The position numbers and the translations under genes were made by a program. The notes under the pieces are model-generated. The model worked only from the letters and a program-made list of their open reading frames with translations. It was not told the DNA's origin and made no database searches. Of a DNA stretch of 64,000 nucleotides, positions 1 to 13,679 are shown piece after piece. The stretch's first letter is position 1; each line of letters starts with the position of its first letter. Origin of the DNA: Luscinia megarhynchos (taxonomy: Eukaryota; Chordata; Aves; Passeriformes; Turdidae); the NCBI GenBank assembly GCA_034336665.1, contig CM067570.1, positions 18,304,502 through 18,368,501 of the forward strand, read 5' to 3'.

Positions 1-1128
1 AAGTACTAAGCTACTGTCATTTGATGGAAGGAAAATTGTCCTCAATCTGACTGAGAACAGATTTTTAACAGAAAAACTTGAAGATCATCTTTAGTTATTA
101 TTTTCTGAAGGCTGGAATTTTATTCTTTTTTCATCATTCATGAAGTACTATTTTCATTACAAAGAAGGAGAGAACTCTGATTGAACTTAGGGAAAGGACA
201 AAGATATAACGAGATAAAAAAATAAAATATGTCTCCAGCGACCAGATGGAAGGAGAATGAAGGAAAGAAAGACAAAATAGGTGATTGTGGCTATTAGGTG
301 CTCAAGACAAAAGGACTCTTCTTTCATTCAATTTATTAAATCTAATTTTAAAAATAATCTTTATTAGGCCACAGAAACTTCTACAAAATATTACCAAGTA
401 TTAACTCTAAAACATCTCAAATCTCTTCTTGCCTAGGACAGTCTTTGTCTAACAAAAAGAACTGATAATTGTTACATCACTTGAAGGACATGAAGTAAGA
501 TTTAAATGCTTAAGATTGTAAAGGAAAATTATCATTAAAATTCTCATTGGTTTTACTCCCTTATAAATTCTTTAAAAGCCATGCAAGGCATCACTCCAAT
601 TTTGAAATACATTTTCCCACCAAAACTGAGGGTCATATTATTAATGAAATGAATAACTTGAGAGTAAGTCAAGAGCTCTGTATAATATTTTTAACAAGGA
701 AAACGTAGTAGCTCCTTAAAAATACATCAGTTAACCTGCAAACATAAAAATAAGCTTCCAAGAAATAGGATCTGAATTCAAATGCAGGTTAATTATTATA
801 TTTTTCTTAATAAAAATGCTATACAATACAGAACTCAAAATTATCTAACACAGTAGCCCACTATGTCATGCATTTACATGCATGGAAATCTCTTGTGTAG
901 GCTATGGAAGAAATCCAGGCTGTGTTGATCAAAACTACTGTACTTAACAGGATTGCCTACAGGGAGAGGTCAAGCAAGCTACTCACTTATATTCTCTAAG
1001 ACAGACCAGGAGATCAACAGAAGTTCAACACAACCCAATACTACCACTGTTCTACACAAAAGCTGGACTCCAAGTCCCAAAGCAGAAGTACTGCAACAGA
1101 AAAGAAACTGTCTTTTGATTGGGGTAGA

Positions 1129-1170
1129 ACAAAAACAAAACAAAAACCCCAAACAAACAAACAAACCAAC
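1129..1170. repeat. A/C-rich low-complexity tract (CAAAA / CAAA type)
   Basis: Runs of A broken by single C or CCCC, ending in several CAAA units. On the opposite strand it is a T/G tract of the same kind as those at 4819, 47941 and 59697. No target-site duplication or element body is attached. Confidence 0.75.
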
Positions 1171-4100
1171 CTACACCATGAAAATTGGTATGCCCCAGGC
1201 AGTAAGAGACCCTCTTCCTCGATGAGATTCCTCTGACTGCTGAACTGGAGGTCTCCATTGCCATAAAGACCTTTCAGATTTTGATGGATTTATATGGAAC
1301 GCAGCCACCTTCATGTTACCCTTAATATGAGGTGATTCCAACTATGAATTTCCTTCGTCTCCACTAATCTCTCTATAGACATGTTTGCCTAAGTAGTGCC
1401 TTCACACATTATTTTCCTCATTAAGTGCCACCTCAGTGTGCCAGTTGCTCAATCATCCTTCCTCCTGCCTTGGCTGGCCTGTATGTAATCAAAGACAACC
1501 AATACTAGAATTACTCTGTCCAGTAATTCAGCTCTCAGATAATGACCCTCTCTTTCCTCCACAAACCATCTAGGTAGGAAAATGCCTCAAAACTTTAAAA
1601 CACCCTGTGCACCAGATGAATACATCCAGTAAAATTTGTAGCAAATCTCGAAGATTTGGGGTTTTTTTCAACACCATGCTGCAAAGCCTTTATAAACAAA
1701 TTGTAGATAAACACATTTCAAATGCTTTCTTCTGTCTCTTATTGTACCAATTAATCTGGCTACACATCCTAAAAACACTGAAAGTACTGCATATTTTTTA
1801 AATAATTGAATTTATTTCATTTTCTTTTATGTTTTCTCTAAATGTAAACCTTCCTGTAGGAGAAGGGATCCCAGACAGAATCAGAGTGAAGATATAAAAG
1901 CTGAGCACACAAAAACACACCTCTTGTTGAACAACCAAAATCTCAATGCTGAGCAAACGTGTAGCTCCCAGGCAGCAGGTCCCAAAGAAGCCACTGATGG
2001 ATTAAGGGCAAAGAAGCACAGGTCTCTACTAGGTGGCACACCTTCAAAGTAAACATTTCCTCACTGGCTAGCCAGCTGCTCAGAAGGCATATTTCTCCTT
2101 ATTATAAAGAATTTGCATGCTAGCTGAGCAAGCCAGATGGTCAAGAAGTATAATCACATTAATTATTTGGGTACTAGAAACAAAAAGCTCTTTCCTGGCT
2201 GCTTTCTGATCAAATATCAAACATTTCCTCTACATATGCAGCATGAGAACAGAACAACTGTGTCTCACCTGGAAGGGAAATCACTGCAGTGGGTGGAGTC
2301 AGCTGGGAGGGATACATCAGAAGGAAAAGGTGGCTATAGTAAGGGAGGTGAGGTATAAAACAGTCAAGAATTGCTAAAGGAATTGTGGAAAGAAAAATAC
2401 AGCAAATGCAGGAGGAAGGGAAAGATGCAACCTTTATGCAATGTCTAACAGCCAAACCCCGGTATGTAAGTTTTTTATACACAGTAAAAACAGTTAGGCA
2501 AAATACTTCCCAGGGATGATGCAAATATTATAAAACGTATCTTAAACATTCAGGAAACCTGGAGATATAATAATAAACACAGTAGAATTTCATATTTTAC
2601 ACTTAAGGAACAAAAAAACCCCTTATCAATGATACTGTAGCAAGGTAAATCAGTATCTATAGAAGCATTGTAATGTTACATGCACTTGAAAATTAAATCA
2701 AAGTGAGTGTCAAGATTGTGCCTGTGTTTGGTTATTTTTCCTCTGTAGTACATCATCACTGATTATCTACCCATTTTCATATCAGGATAATGTGTTCAGT
2801 GAATCACTGCTGTCCAGACACAGAGCCAAACAGGGAGTCAAATGCAAAGGGGTTGCCTGTTTTGTCCAAGAACTTAGTGGGGTCTTGGGTGCACTGAAGA
2901 CAGAAAAGGACACTTTAGATCTCTTGGCTTGCAAGAGCATTGTCGCTGTTTTTCCTTGCCTAACTTGTTGAATTGCAGGCAAGAAAATTTCATGGCAAGG
3001 TTTTCAAAGAGAGAGCCCATTCCTCGCAGAAAACATGACAGAACTTCTATGGAAGTAACTCTATTAAATCTATCTTTTCACATGTGAAAATATATTCAAA
3101 TTTCTGTTTGTGAGGAGGGGCTTTGTCTAGTACACAACAACTGCATACAAGATGATTTAATTTTTCATTTAAACTTCTGCTTTGATACTAAACTTCTAGA
3201 ATGGATCTCTTCCACAACTTTAAGAAAATTAATTATGCTAAACTTATTACATCACAGGGGAAAATGCAACCTGTACTTAAAAATTTGAGAAAGAGTTAGC
3301 CTCCTGTCTAGAAATCAACTAGTTAACAGTGACAGAAACCTTTACAAGAGGAATAAGACAATTAATGGAAAATCTTCCCTGGTAGCAGACAGTGCGCTTC
3401 GAACACAAGTGCTTCAAGCAGTGCAATCACTCATCATTGAGGATGACTCAACCCTCTCTAAGGAGCATGACATCTGTGATTATTATTGATAAATACATCC
3501 TTGTCCTGGGCTGAGTTTACAATTTACTTCAACAGGAAAGGAAAACATTTTTGAAGATTAAATTATTCCAGTTCTGTCTCCGTGTGTTCTGGATTATATG
3601 TGCAGTCCCAAAGGACATGCTGCAGAAGACACCCAAATTAGGGTCCCTATAAAATAATTGAGAGCATATAATCTTGAAGGATTAGACCCAGGTACAGTGG
3701 TCAGAATAAGATGAGATGTCTTCTACACGCTATCACCACTTATTCGTATCGAGCATGTAAGTGAGCATGTATTAACAATAAATTATATTTACTACTATGA
3801 AGGAAAAAAAAAGTGTTTTTCAACACTGGCTCAAAGCTTCATCCTTGCCTCAAGTAAGAGAAACAAGTTTTACAATAAAATATTGAAGGCAAAAGCTGTC
3901 AATATCAACACTATACTGCTGGCAATAAAACCTTAGGCTAACAAAATCTGTTTAAAAGCTCATAAAACTGTTCGTGTTTTATACTATTTATCTGCACTTA
4001 GTATTTTTTTAACGTGTGCAGTTTTAAAATCAACAACCTATTTTACCCACTTCCACTTCTCTCTGTTAAATTTCATCTGCAAACACTGAATAATGGTTTA

Positions 4101-4818
4101 AATATGGAACGAGCAATGTTTGCTTTGGTGTCTCTTAGGAATAATATAAAATTACCAATGTGTAAGATTAACAGAGAATTTGTATTTTCATCAAGTCTGC
4201 ACTTGTATAAACTTTAGCTAAATACACCATTAGACAGCCAGTTAAAAAACCATATTTTTAAAAATATAGGTAAGGAAGAAGAAAAATAACCCCAAGGGCC
4301 TACATGATACTGTCCTCTTGAATCCCCAATACAGAGAAATGGCAGGGACAGAGTGGGGGTGAAGTGGTGAGTGACATCAAAGCCCCCAGACTGGCTCATG
4401 GCCAACACGACCCTTGGCAAATCTTGCAGCATCTTGCACACACCTCTGCCCATCCCGAGTCTCTGCGTGATGCACACACAGAGCTCTGCCCTCCCACCCT
4501 GACACACCCTTTTCCATCAGCACCAGCCCAAAGCCACTGTGTTTCTCACAGTGAGATGAGAGCCAGCACACACGATGGATTCCTCCTATTTGCCTACAAC
4601 AGCTGTGTTTGGCCAACAATGACAACAACGCAGCAACTCATCAGATTCTAATAGAAGTAAATTTTCAGTCCACCTAAAAGCTGAAAAATGTTTAGACACA
4701 CATACAACTGACATGAAAATGGCAGTGTTAGAACTGCCTTCCATTCCACATGAAAATTAGCAGTGCTGTGGTGCTATGCATCAACTTGTAAACATATCGT
4801 ACAGCATCACTAATTTTG

Positions 4819-4919
4819 GAGGGGGGGGTTGGTGGCTGGTTTTGTTTTGGGGGTTATGGGGTTTTCTTGGATTGTTTTTCATTTTGTTTTTATGTTTGGT
4901 TTTTTTTGTTGTTGTTGTT
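4819..4919 (+). repeat. G/T-rich low-complexity tract with G-runs
   Basis: Begins with a run of eight G (4821-4828), followed by GGGGG and GGGG runs embedded in T-rich sequence, and ends in GTT repeats. The clustered G-runs could form a G-quadruplex on the plus strand. The open frames across it, rich in Gly, Trp, Phe and Val, are products of the simple composition. Confidence 0.75.
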
Positions 4920-5830
4920 AATAACTCATATGCACATATTTGCCCAAGATCAACAAGTTCAGCTGGGGAAAATAACATTAAATCTACCCTTCCACAACTT
5001 AATCTTGCTTTTTGCATCCCACTCAGACTAGAATTTTTTTTTATTATAATCCGGAAACTATGAGATATTTTAGCAAACAAAGAAGCATTAAATATATTGG
5101 AGTCGTCAAGTTAAACAGCAAAATCTGATTTTACAAAAGGAGGAGGAAAGGGTACTGAAATTAATCGTTGTAACTAAAAGCTTCCTTTTCATAAATCACC
5201 TCACACTTTCATGTAAGGATTGTTCCCATCATTTGTTTTCCTATCAATACTTTGGGTTTGAGGCTAAAGCAATATGACTTATAGGAAGCACGAAGTGCAT
5301 GTCTATAAGCAACTTCTCTTTGTATAAGTCATGCAAATCAATTTGGTAGAACAAAATAACTTTGATGCACCTGAACTATAAGCTGGAATGCCAGAAGTTT
5401 AGAGTTAAGGAAACAGGTGCAGAAGAAGGATTAATGCTTCGGTGTTAATTCTCTATAACAACACTCAGCAGTCAAGGCTGCCCGAGACGAGATTCTGCTG
5501 TTCTTCCTGTTGCTCTCTCCTCTGTGCTTCTTCCATCTTTCCACAGATGTGGTCACCAGCGCTTAGCAACCAAGGGGACATGATGACAGAGGAAAATCCT
5601 CCATCTAGAGCTCACCCTGCTCCACCTACACAAGCAGCAAACTACATTTCACAGAGAATTAGGAAGAAAATGTTTTCTTTATTATCGCAGAGGTACCAAG
5701 TGGGACCTCATACGGAGCTTCACGCGAGACGCATTTTCTTTCCTTGGTGGGTACACAGGAAAGAACATAACAAGGTAGAGAAGAGCATGAAACTTGTCGG
5801 TAAAACAGCTCTCCAGATACTAATGCCAGG

Positions 5831-5886
5831 TAAATAAATAAATGAAGGAAAAAAAAAAAAAAAGAATGAAAGAAAGAAAGAGAAAG
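5831..5886. repeat. AAAT / poly-A / GAAA simple repeat
   Basis: Three AAAT-like units, a run of A interrupted once by GG, then GAAA units. It is purine-only for most of its length and lies just outside the left edge of the CpG island. Confidence 0.75.
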
Positions 5887-6056
5887 CTCTGATACCACGG
5901 GGATGAGAAAGAGAAAAGCAAAGCCAAGAGACTCAACCGAATAGCCTACCTACTTTTACTCAAGTGCTCCAGCCGAGCTCCAGGGAGATCCCCGGCAGCT
6001 TAGCCCCAAGTCCGGACAAGACCCCGGCACCCGTCCAGCGGACGGAGCCCACTCAC

Positions 6057-6220
6057 CTCTCCCATGCCACAGGTCGGTGCCGCCGGCGCTCCGCTCCGCT
6101 CCGTTCCCGGGGAGCCCCGCCCGGAGCGGCCCCGCCCGCAGCGCCCGCAGCGCCCCCCACGGAGCCCGCGGGCAGCGCCCCCGCCGGCCGGGAGCGTCCG
6201 GCCGGGAGCGCAGGGAGCGC
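6057..6220 (-). other. candidate first exon (3' part) of a leftward gene; 5' limit unknown
   Basis: Reading the minus strand, GC-rich sequence runs into GGCATGGGAGAG and then GTGAGT, a near-consensus donor with the last exon base at 6057. An ATG sits three codons before the junction (6065-6063), so the exon may be 5' UTR with at most Met-Gly-Glu coding. The unspliced frame through the donor carries no recognisable domain. The transcription start is not defined, so the right-hand limit given is arbitrary. The next exon is not visible in the 6 kb to the left. The evidence is only the donor, the CpG context and the GC boxes. Confidence 0.35.
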
Positions 6221-6224
6221 CGCC

Positions 6225-6398
6225 GGGATGCTGCCGCCGCCGGGATGCTGCGGCCGCCGGGATGCTGCCGCCGCCGCCGCCGCCGGGATGCCGCCGCCGC
6301 CGGGATGCTGCCGCCGCCGGGATGCTGCCGCCGCCGCCGCCGGGATGCTGCCGCCGCCGGGATGCCGCCGCCGCCGGGATGCTGCTGCTGCCGCCGCC
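6225..6398. repeat. GC-rich minisatellite, nine units of 17, 23 or 26 bp
   Basis: Nine head-to-tail units, each beginning GGGATG and ending in CCGCC. Lengths in order are 17, 17, 26, 17, 17, 23, 17, 17 and 23 bp, summing exactly to 174 bp. Variation is almost all in the number of CCG triplets, plus CTG/CCG and one CGG change, so the array combines a minisatellite with an embedded (CCG)n microsatellite. Every unit is 2 modulo 3, so the frame shifts at each unit and all three plus-strand frames read the same peptide theme (Pro, Gly-Cys-Cys, Arg, Asp, Ala runs). The minus strand reads as GGC-rich with CATCCC spacers. Confidence 0.95.
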
Positions 6399-6779
6399 GG
6401 CCAGACAGAATCAGGAGGGTTGGACAGCGCGATTCCTCCGGCAGCCATCCCGCGGCCGGCCGCCCCGGACCCGCAGTCCCGCCGGGAGCCAGAGCGGGAT
6501 CCCACCGCCGCCGGGGCTGCGCCGCGGGCTGGGGGTGACGCGCCGCCGCCCGGGACAGGCAGCGGGGAGCAGGAGCGGGGTAGGGCCGGGACCATGGAGA
6601 CATGGCTCGTTCCTGCCCGCAGCCCTCCCGTCCGCTCCCTCTCCCGGCGCCCCTTCCCGTGCGCGGGGGTCGGCTCCAGTAAGCGCAAAGCCACACTTCC
6701 TTCTGCTATTCATTCACCTCCAATGCTAAACGGGTTTCCGAGAGGAACTCATGGTGTCCTTGGCTGTAATTCAAGGTAG

Positions 6780-9700
6780 TAACATAATACATTTGTCTGA
6801 TGAGCTTTTACAAGCATTTATGTATGTTATTTTTCTGCTGATGACTAACTCTCTACCTTCTGAATCTCTCTTGGAAATCTGCAGTGAAAAACAAGCTAGT
6901 CCACAGCTTATAAGAGAGAGCACTAGCACACCATGACAGGGAAGAGGAAATGCCAAGAAGGTATTTTCCCCTTCACTTCTATTATTTTAGCAGAGGCAGC
7001 AGGTCACAAGTCTCTCTAACACCTTTAAGCCATTTCCCATCACCTAATCTGGTAGCAGCACCCAGCCACATGGAACATGCTTGAAACAGTATCCATACTA
7101 TTCCTGACTGCCTGCAAGAAACCAGCTCCTTAAGTAGATCCATCTAAATTAAAACAGAAAAAAAGCACTCATTCCCTGCAGTATTGTTACTGTAACACTA
7201 TCTGAAAACATACATCATAAGAAGCTGTAACTTAGTACAGGAGACACCCGATTTCAGTGACTACAAAATTAAATCCTTCAGATTTCTGCATGCATTTAAA
7301 ATTGAATGTTAAACTGAAAGTGAAAAGTGATGGAGTTTGTCGGGTGGTGCAACCTGTTTCCAAGGGAGGAGTGGATTGCAATATTCAATATGATAGCACC
7401 ACTCAGTGTTCAAAGTGGATATGGCATTGTAATCAGTACATTTCTTAACAGCTGGATTGCAACCTGAAGAAAAAACAGTGAGACACTATATATAATCTAA
7501 TTAATCCTATACATCGGAGAAGTAAAGCATGGATACAAATAAAGATATTGGAAAAAAAAAAGTTTAATACCTATCTTGATATAAATGACCCATATGGAAG
7601 TGTTTACAGGATGGAAATCACTGCAGTTTTTTACCAGCATCTTTTCTCCACAAGCTAAGACACAATTTTTGGCACGTTTAGTCCTTTAGTTCCTTTGCTA
7701 CTTACAACAGATCCTCCCAAAGAACAGAACAGACTTACCCTCTGCCCACACTTCCCACTGAAGGACGTTATACCATATAATCTGCTAACTCTTTATTCAT
7801 GAACATGATCAGCAAGGAGACGGCCAATAATTGGTTTTAGAAAGTCTTGGCTTGGCGTTCAGCCATGTTAAAGTCACAATGCTTGTATTAATGTCATGGT
7901 CTCCTCAGAAGGACTGAGTATCTGGGAAATTAAAATTATCCTATTTTCTTCTCCAGCAATCCTTTTTTCTGTCAGTAATGAAATATTACTGTCTCAGGAC
8001 TGCTTCACTGATGTCTCTGCAGTGCACCAAGACCAGCAACTTCCTCAACAGTCCAAAAGAAATTTTCAGCGGAATTTTCTAACTTGTATTTATTTTAATC
8101 TTCCCTTCCTCTTAATCAGTAGCTTTGATTTTTTCTATAAAAATTGTAACATTAGACTTCATACTGACATTTTCCAGTTAGACAATATAATGCCAGAAAC
8201 ACCTACCTTATCCTGACTTTCCTTTACCATATATTCTCTATTTTAAGATAAGCCATTTGCAAGATGTTTCTCAATGAAATGAGTCAACATAGTCATAGAC
8301 AACACATATTCCAAAATATACAGTACGTAAATAATTACACAAAGCCAAAGCACAGTGTTCTGAAGTGCTATTTCACCAAACTGCTTATTAATTGCAGAAA
8401 GTAAAGTATTGCTCTCTGTGATTCCTCTGCTCTTCTATAGTCACTGGCTTCAACTAAAGAAATAGTGGACTATTATCAGTGACATATTAAGATGTTTTAA
8501 AATCTGCTAATGAACTAAAATGTGGCTATGAAATTATCTAACTATAAACCACAAAAATTTGAAAACATAAGCAGCAGTCAAAATTTACAATTACAAATTT
8601 TCCTGTACTGCACTCATTCCAAAGCAGTATCTGAAACATCTCACTGGGCTGCAGTGTCAGTGGCCTCAGAGGATGCAGAGAAAGCAGTGTTTCAACACAA
8701 TGGTTGAATTAAGGGCATTAATGTACTGCTTTCACTCTTTCACCTGCCCATACACAGTGATTTCCAGTGTCCGGCTCAAGATTTGCACATTGGTTTATTT
8801 CTTATTTTACTGGAATTGCCATCCACAAATGCATCTTGTTTACAGGAGGCTGAATTGAACTTCTTGACTTCTTGTTGACTGTAAGAAGTTTTAAAGAAAA
8901 TGAGTATTTTTAAAACATCTTTTGTACTGCTTGGTGTTTGGTTTCAATATGACTGACTAAGCCAACACTGCAGAGAGATCAAATGAAGGATCTGGTGCAA
9001 AAATCACTGGATAGCTTGATGCGTGCAACATTTGAATATTGATTTTTCTTTGTAAACATTCTTTTGTCATTTCACAATAAAACAAGATGAAGCAAAGTGG
9101 ATGGAAAAATGTACTTTGCAGAAAAAATGTATTTTGTTTAAAACTTAGGTAAGTGATTAATTTGCACACTAATATCTAAACAAATCTGCTTAATTTTGAA
9201 TATTAATAGAAATATTAATACAGTATTTCAGTATCATAAATAATTAGTTTGTCCTGCAGGAGAGCATCAAGTCTCACCTGGATTTGACATGGATTTTGCA
9301 TGCATCTTTCCAGTCACATAATCCTGATATGTCCAGAAGAAAAATCTTCTGTGTTGCTATGCATGTCTGTGACGTCTGTTACATCTGAGAGGATGGAATA
9401 TAAAAGACCAGAAAAGTGTGGAGAGATGAAAAATATTATTAGCATTTTAATTGTCATTTTATAAGCACTTTTAGAGTAGAAAGTAAACAAAGAAATATAT
9501 GTTTTATAAATAAGTTTTAACTACAAAATCAAGAAAATATTTCTACTCATAAAATGGTTTTGTAGAAATCTCCATTTCACAGCCACATCAATGTAAACAT
9601 TTATCTCATTTTCCAACATGAAAACACACATAGCAATGCAGATGAAGTTGGATATACAATGCATATCTGTATTCTGACTCAAAACCCAAATAAGTGTTAA

Positions 9701-12700
9701 TAAATTAACATTAAAAATTAATGTGGGCAGAGATCAGTTTTTAAAAATGTATTTATTTAAGTCAAGTCTTACCCTAGCTATTAATTTACTGTCTTTTTTC
9801 ATATATGTTGACTACCTTTTGTCTCCATCAGTTTTAACTGTACTTGCACAATTTATACTTGAAATTGAAAGAGAAACCTGTTATTGAAATCAAAAGCAAA
9901 GCCACAAAGAGAAATATTTTCAAAGGACCATACTATGAAGAAACAAAATGATTACTTCAAATGAAGTCTCTATTTTCTAAATAAAACATTTTGTTACTTG
10001 TCTACCTGCTGTAGGTATTGTGCCCACTGTGTTGTTTTGTAAAATGAACCAAAGCTACGAAGCCCACTAAAAAAATGCTGGCATCACCAGGACTGTGCGC
10101 TCACAGTCTCCATAAGAGGGCACCCTCACCTAACAGCACAATGTATTTAAGGCCTGTCCAAAAGCTTTTGGTGCAGGATTTTTTCCCTTTTCCTCAAGAA
10201 GAATGTGCAAAACACTTAGGTTACCTGTGAGGCCAAAAAACAGCAATTGATAATGTACCTCATTTACTTCCTCTACTTTTATGAAGTACATTTACTTCAT
10301 GTGCTTCCACAGAGCTCTTATTTGTCTTACTAGACATTGGACTGATTTTCCTGGAGATGGAAAACTCTAATTTACAGCAAAGAAGCTTTCTTTGTCTCCA
10401 GGATAAGGGGGGACTTGGGCAGACAGTTCAGTCTCAATACTTACTCATTCAAAGCTGAGATCAAAGACATAAATGGTAATGATGCTTTGTGTGCCCACTG
10501 GAAGCTGACCTGCACTGAAAAGGCAGTGGCACTACATCTCAGTGCAGCAGCAGGTTGCAGCAATCATCCCATCTATCTTTAATGTTACCTTGAGCGCTTC
10601 CATGTGTGCATTACAGCTGACAGCAGTACAACAACAGGGCCATAAAGAGATTGTCAGTAATCATAAAAAGCTGAATTTGACCTACTTACCCAGAGACGAG
10701 TAGCATCTTATTTTCAAGCAGCAGAGGTGGATTATACACCTTATCTATATAAACATGAAAGATAAAAGTAGAATTTGACAGGTGAGCTGAAAGGACTGCT
10801 ATAGAATTTGAATTTGGAGGAAAGTCAGAGAATAAAGACAGGGAAGATATAGCCTGTGCCTTGGCTTATGCCTTTCCTCTCTTCACACTGAACATTCAAA
10901 ATTTTCAGTTTCACTCAGTTCAGGCAGCAGGACAGGAAACCATTTGGCAGGGGATTGGTTAAATGGTGCCTGTGAGGCTTCACTAAGAGCATCTACCAAA
11001 TGTGAACTTCATCTTCTTTTAAGTGCCTGTCAGGTATACCATATTCCATATTGACACGACTGTCTACTCTTACCACACCACTAGATAATGCACATTGATG
11101 GCACAGCCATTCTAGTTCCTACAAGGTTAAAATACAACAGAAATATTTTTGTTTGTTTGTTGCACTAATTATTCCAGCCCATCCAATATTATCAAGCCAG
11201 AGTACTAACCTTCATATAACAGACCTAAACCTTCATCTGTACAGTGTCTCACTTTTAGGAGCGCTCAGCAACTGGAAAGCCTGACAAGATCCCCCATTTA
11301 CTGTTAAACTGGTTTCACAATTTCAGAGAGAAGCATACAAATAGATGGAAAGCAGACTCACAGGTCATGAGACAAAGAGGGTTCCCACATTAAAGAGAAC
11401 AGGAGCAACCAAGTCTGTTGTATAAATGGATGACACTTTTAAAGGCTTGCGTTCAAGAGAGTTGGGAGTTCTTTTGAGTTTTCTGCTAGTAATTGCAAGA
11501 TGGAAGTCTTGGGGAAACTTAATGAGATGCTATTTCTTAGCAGTCACTCTCCAGCAGGAATTTTCTTTCTAGCAAGGGCTTTCTAGGCTAGCTTTTGTTT
11601 CAGACACTGAAGCAAACAGAAAAATAAATGGAGCATTTGTGTCATGAGGACAGTTAGATCCTCAAAGGGGATTGCTCTGTTGCTGGACAGCCTGAGCATC
11701 CAGATTAATATCAAAGGATTATGATTGCTGAAATACAGTTAGTTGAAAACAGATCCTTTTTGTATTTTTTTCTTTCTTTTCTTGTGCAGAAAGATGCATT
11801 CAAGCATTCTGAACAAAACAGCACTTTGATCTGTTTTGTGGGCTTCAGTCACACACAAATCAGAGAGTTCCTGGTACTAGAAGAGAAATTTTTGATCAGT
11901 GAAATTGCATTATTTTCACAGATAAAATGATACACATTTATAAGAATATTAAACAGTATCATTTACTCATCATGCTTTCAATACAGCATGAGTAGTTGAT
12001 TGCATCATGAAAGAAAGAACAAGTTGCAGTACCTAGGCAGATGGAAGACTAAGTTTGAGGGGGCAAATTGTAAGGAAGACTGGAAGGAAAATTAAAGCAT
12101 AATACACAATTTTTTATGGTAGAAAACAGAAGAGATGAGAAAAAAATCCATGTCATTGGGAGCCTTTTAGTTCAAGATTACTTCAAAATAGATCTAGTCA
12201 GGCTTTTCAAGTTTTATTCTGCTGGGAAGGTTTTTACTCTGAGTCAAAAAGAAAACCCAGAAATTGTGAACCTCCCCATGGGTATGAAATTTAGTCTGTC
12301 TTGTTTCATTTCATTCCATCTTTGTAACTCCTTCTACTCATTTAATTCCTAGCACTGAAAAATATCTACTAGCAGAGTTTCTGATCCTAGGAAAAAAAAT
12401 CCACTATTGAGCTCTTAGTACAGCTGTGATCCCTAAACTACAGAACACTGCATTGACAACTACAACCACATCATAAGCAAGAGTCCTTAGACAGATGTTG
12501 TGAAGAAAAAATGAAAGAAATGAAGAACAGATAAAGACAAGGCTAAGGATGCAAGAATGTTCACTGAGATCATGGCAGCAGGAATCCTTCAAACACTAGA
12601 AGTTCTCATTCAGAGTTCTATGCTGGATATGTTCTTGAGTTTTTACAGTAACTTTAACTAGTGCCACATGCAGAGTCTACCGAGCAGAAAGAATGCAATT

Positions 12701-13679
12701 TTACCCATGGATTTACCAAATAAGTCCTGGAACAAAGGAAAAGCATGCAATCTCCACAGAAAATAGTACAACTCTCTGTGGCTTTGAGAAATACAATATA
12801 ATCATCTTTTTTGTTACAATGGCCCCAGTAGATAGGATTAAGCAGTTCCAAATGAGCCATATTATTTAGAATCACATTTTGATTATGTGATTTACCCTCC
12901 CAGCTATTTAGGCTGTGTAACACCCACTGTCTGTTTAACCAAAATGGACTATCTGATGATGGATACTTCTATATTGGGTGAAATTGACTGTGCAGCTGTT
13001 TAAACACTGAAGGCACTCAAGCGACTGCTTAAGCTATTATTGCCAGAGGTACTGCATTCTGAATCAAGCTTTAACTAGGAAAGAAACACCTTTCACATGA
13101 TTCTCACGAAAAATACACTGAGAGTTACTGGGTGAGTACCACTAAAAATACAGTTTGTAAAAAAATTACTTGAAATTACACCATTTAAGTCCTTCTGAAT
13201 AACATTTCCCCAGGGTTTACAGATCTCTATTGTGAATTTTTCATAATGCCTATATCAGAAACATATGGAACATTATCTACCTGGATACCAATTCTGTTCT
13301 TCTTGCATTCTATAAAAATTGTAAGAATGGCATTGTTTTGGAGAGAAAAAATTACTGTTTTGAGATGTCAAACCTTTCAGCTGTGAAATTTGCTTTCCCA
13401 CGAAGAGCCAAAGCAGACCAAAAACTGCTTTAAAATGAGATAAGATAATAAATCAGAAGTCCTAACAACTTATCAGAAACACAAAAAAATAACTGCAATT
13501 TGGTACATAACATTAATGGTGCACTATTAGCTCCCAGCTGCAGAACAGACAGATGGCAGCATTGGACATACATTTGTGAAATGGAGTAGAATTTCAACAC
13601 TGACTTCTGAACCAGGGGCTCACCAAAATTCTACACAAGATTTGGATGTCTCACTAGAGCTTCATGTGCTACTTACAGG

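Larger units (their letters stand above)
1..5950. other. AT-rich non-coding flank, probable intron or intergenic DNA
   Basis: I see no exon, RNA gene or recognisable transposon here. The open frames are short, overlap on both strands and show no protein-family resemblance. The stretch holds an A/C-rich tract, a G/T-rich tract and an A/GAAA tract, listed separately. If the minus-strand splice donor at 6057/6056 is real, this whole stretch would be the beginning of intron 1 of a leftward gene; that is inference. Confidence 0.5.
5960..6700. promoter_or_regulatory. CpG island, probable gene promoter and first-exon region
   Basis: The sequence changes abruptly from AT-rich to very GC- and CpG-rich and back again, the only such block in the window. 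CCCGCCC motifs (GC boxes for Sp1-type factors) occur twice close together near 6116-6138, and no TATA box is evident, which is typical of a vertebrate CpG-island promoter. A strong splice donor on the minus strand at 6057/6056 favours a leftward transcript. A plus-strand ATG in good Kozak context (ACCATGG, ATG at 6594) opens a 61-codon frame, and a weaker plus-strand donor-like site (AAG|GTAGTA) follows at 6775/6776, so bidirectional transcription cannot be excluded. The driven gene cannot be named from this window. Confidence 0.7.

Noticed and set aside
5956..6779. Long overlapping open frames (up to 271 codons) on both strands of the CpG island
   Set aside because: They are produced by GC-rich composition and by a minisatellite that opens all frames. 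The peptides are low-complexity Pro/Arg/Ala/Gly and cross a strong splice donor.
6594..6779. 61-codon plus-strand frame starting at ACCATGG
   Set aside because: The start context is good, but the peptide has no recognisable domain and lies in a CpG island where such ATGs are expected. Kept only as a hint of possible rightward transcription.
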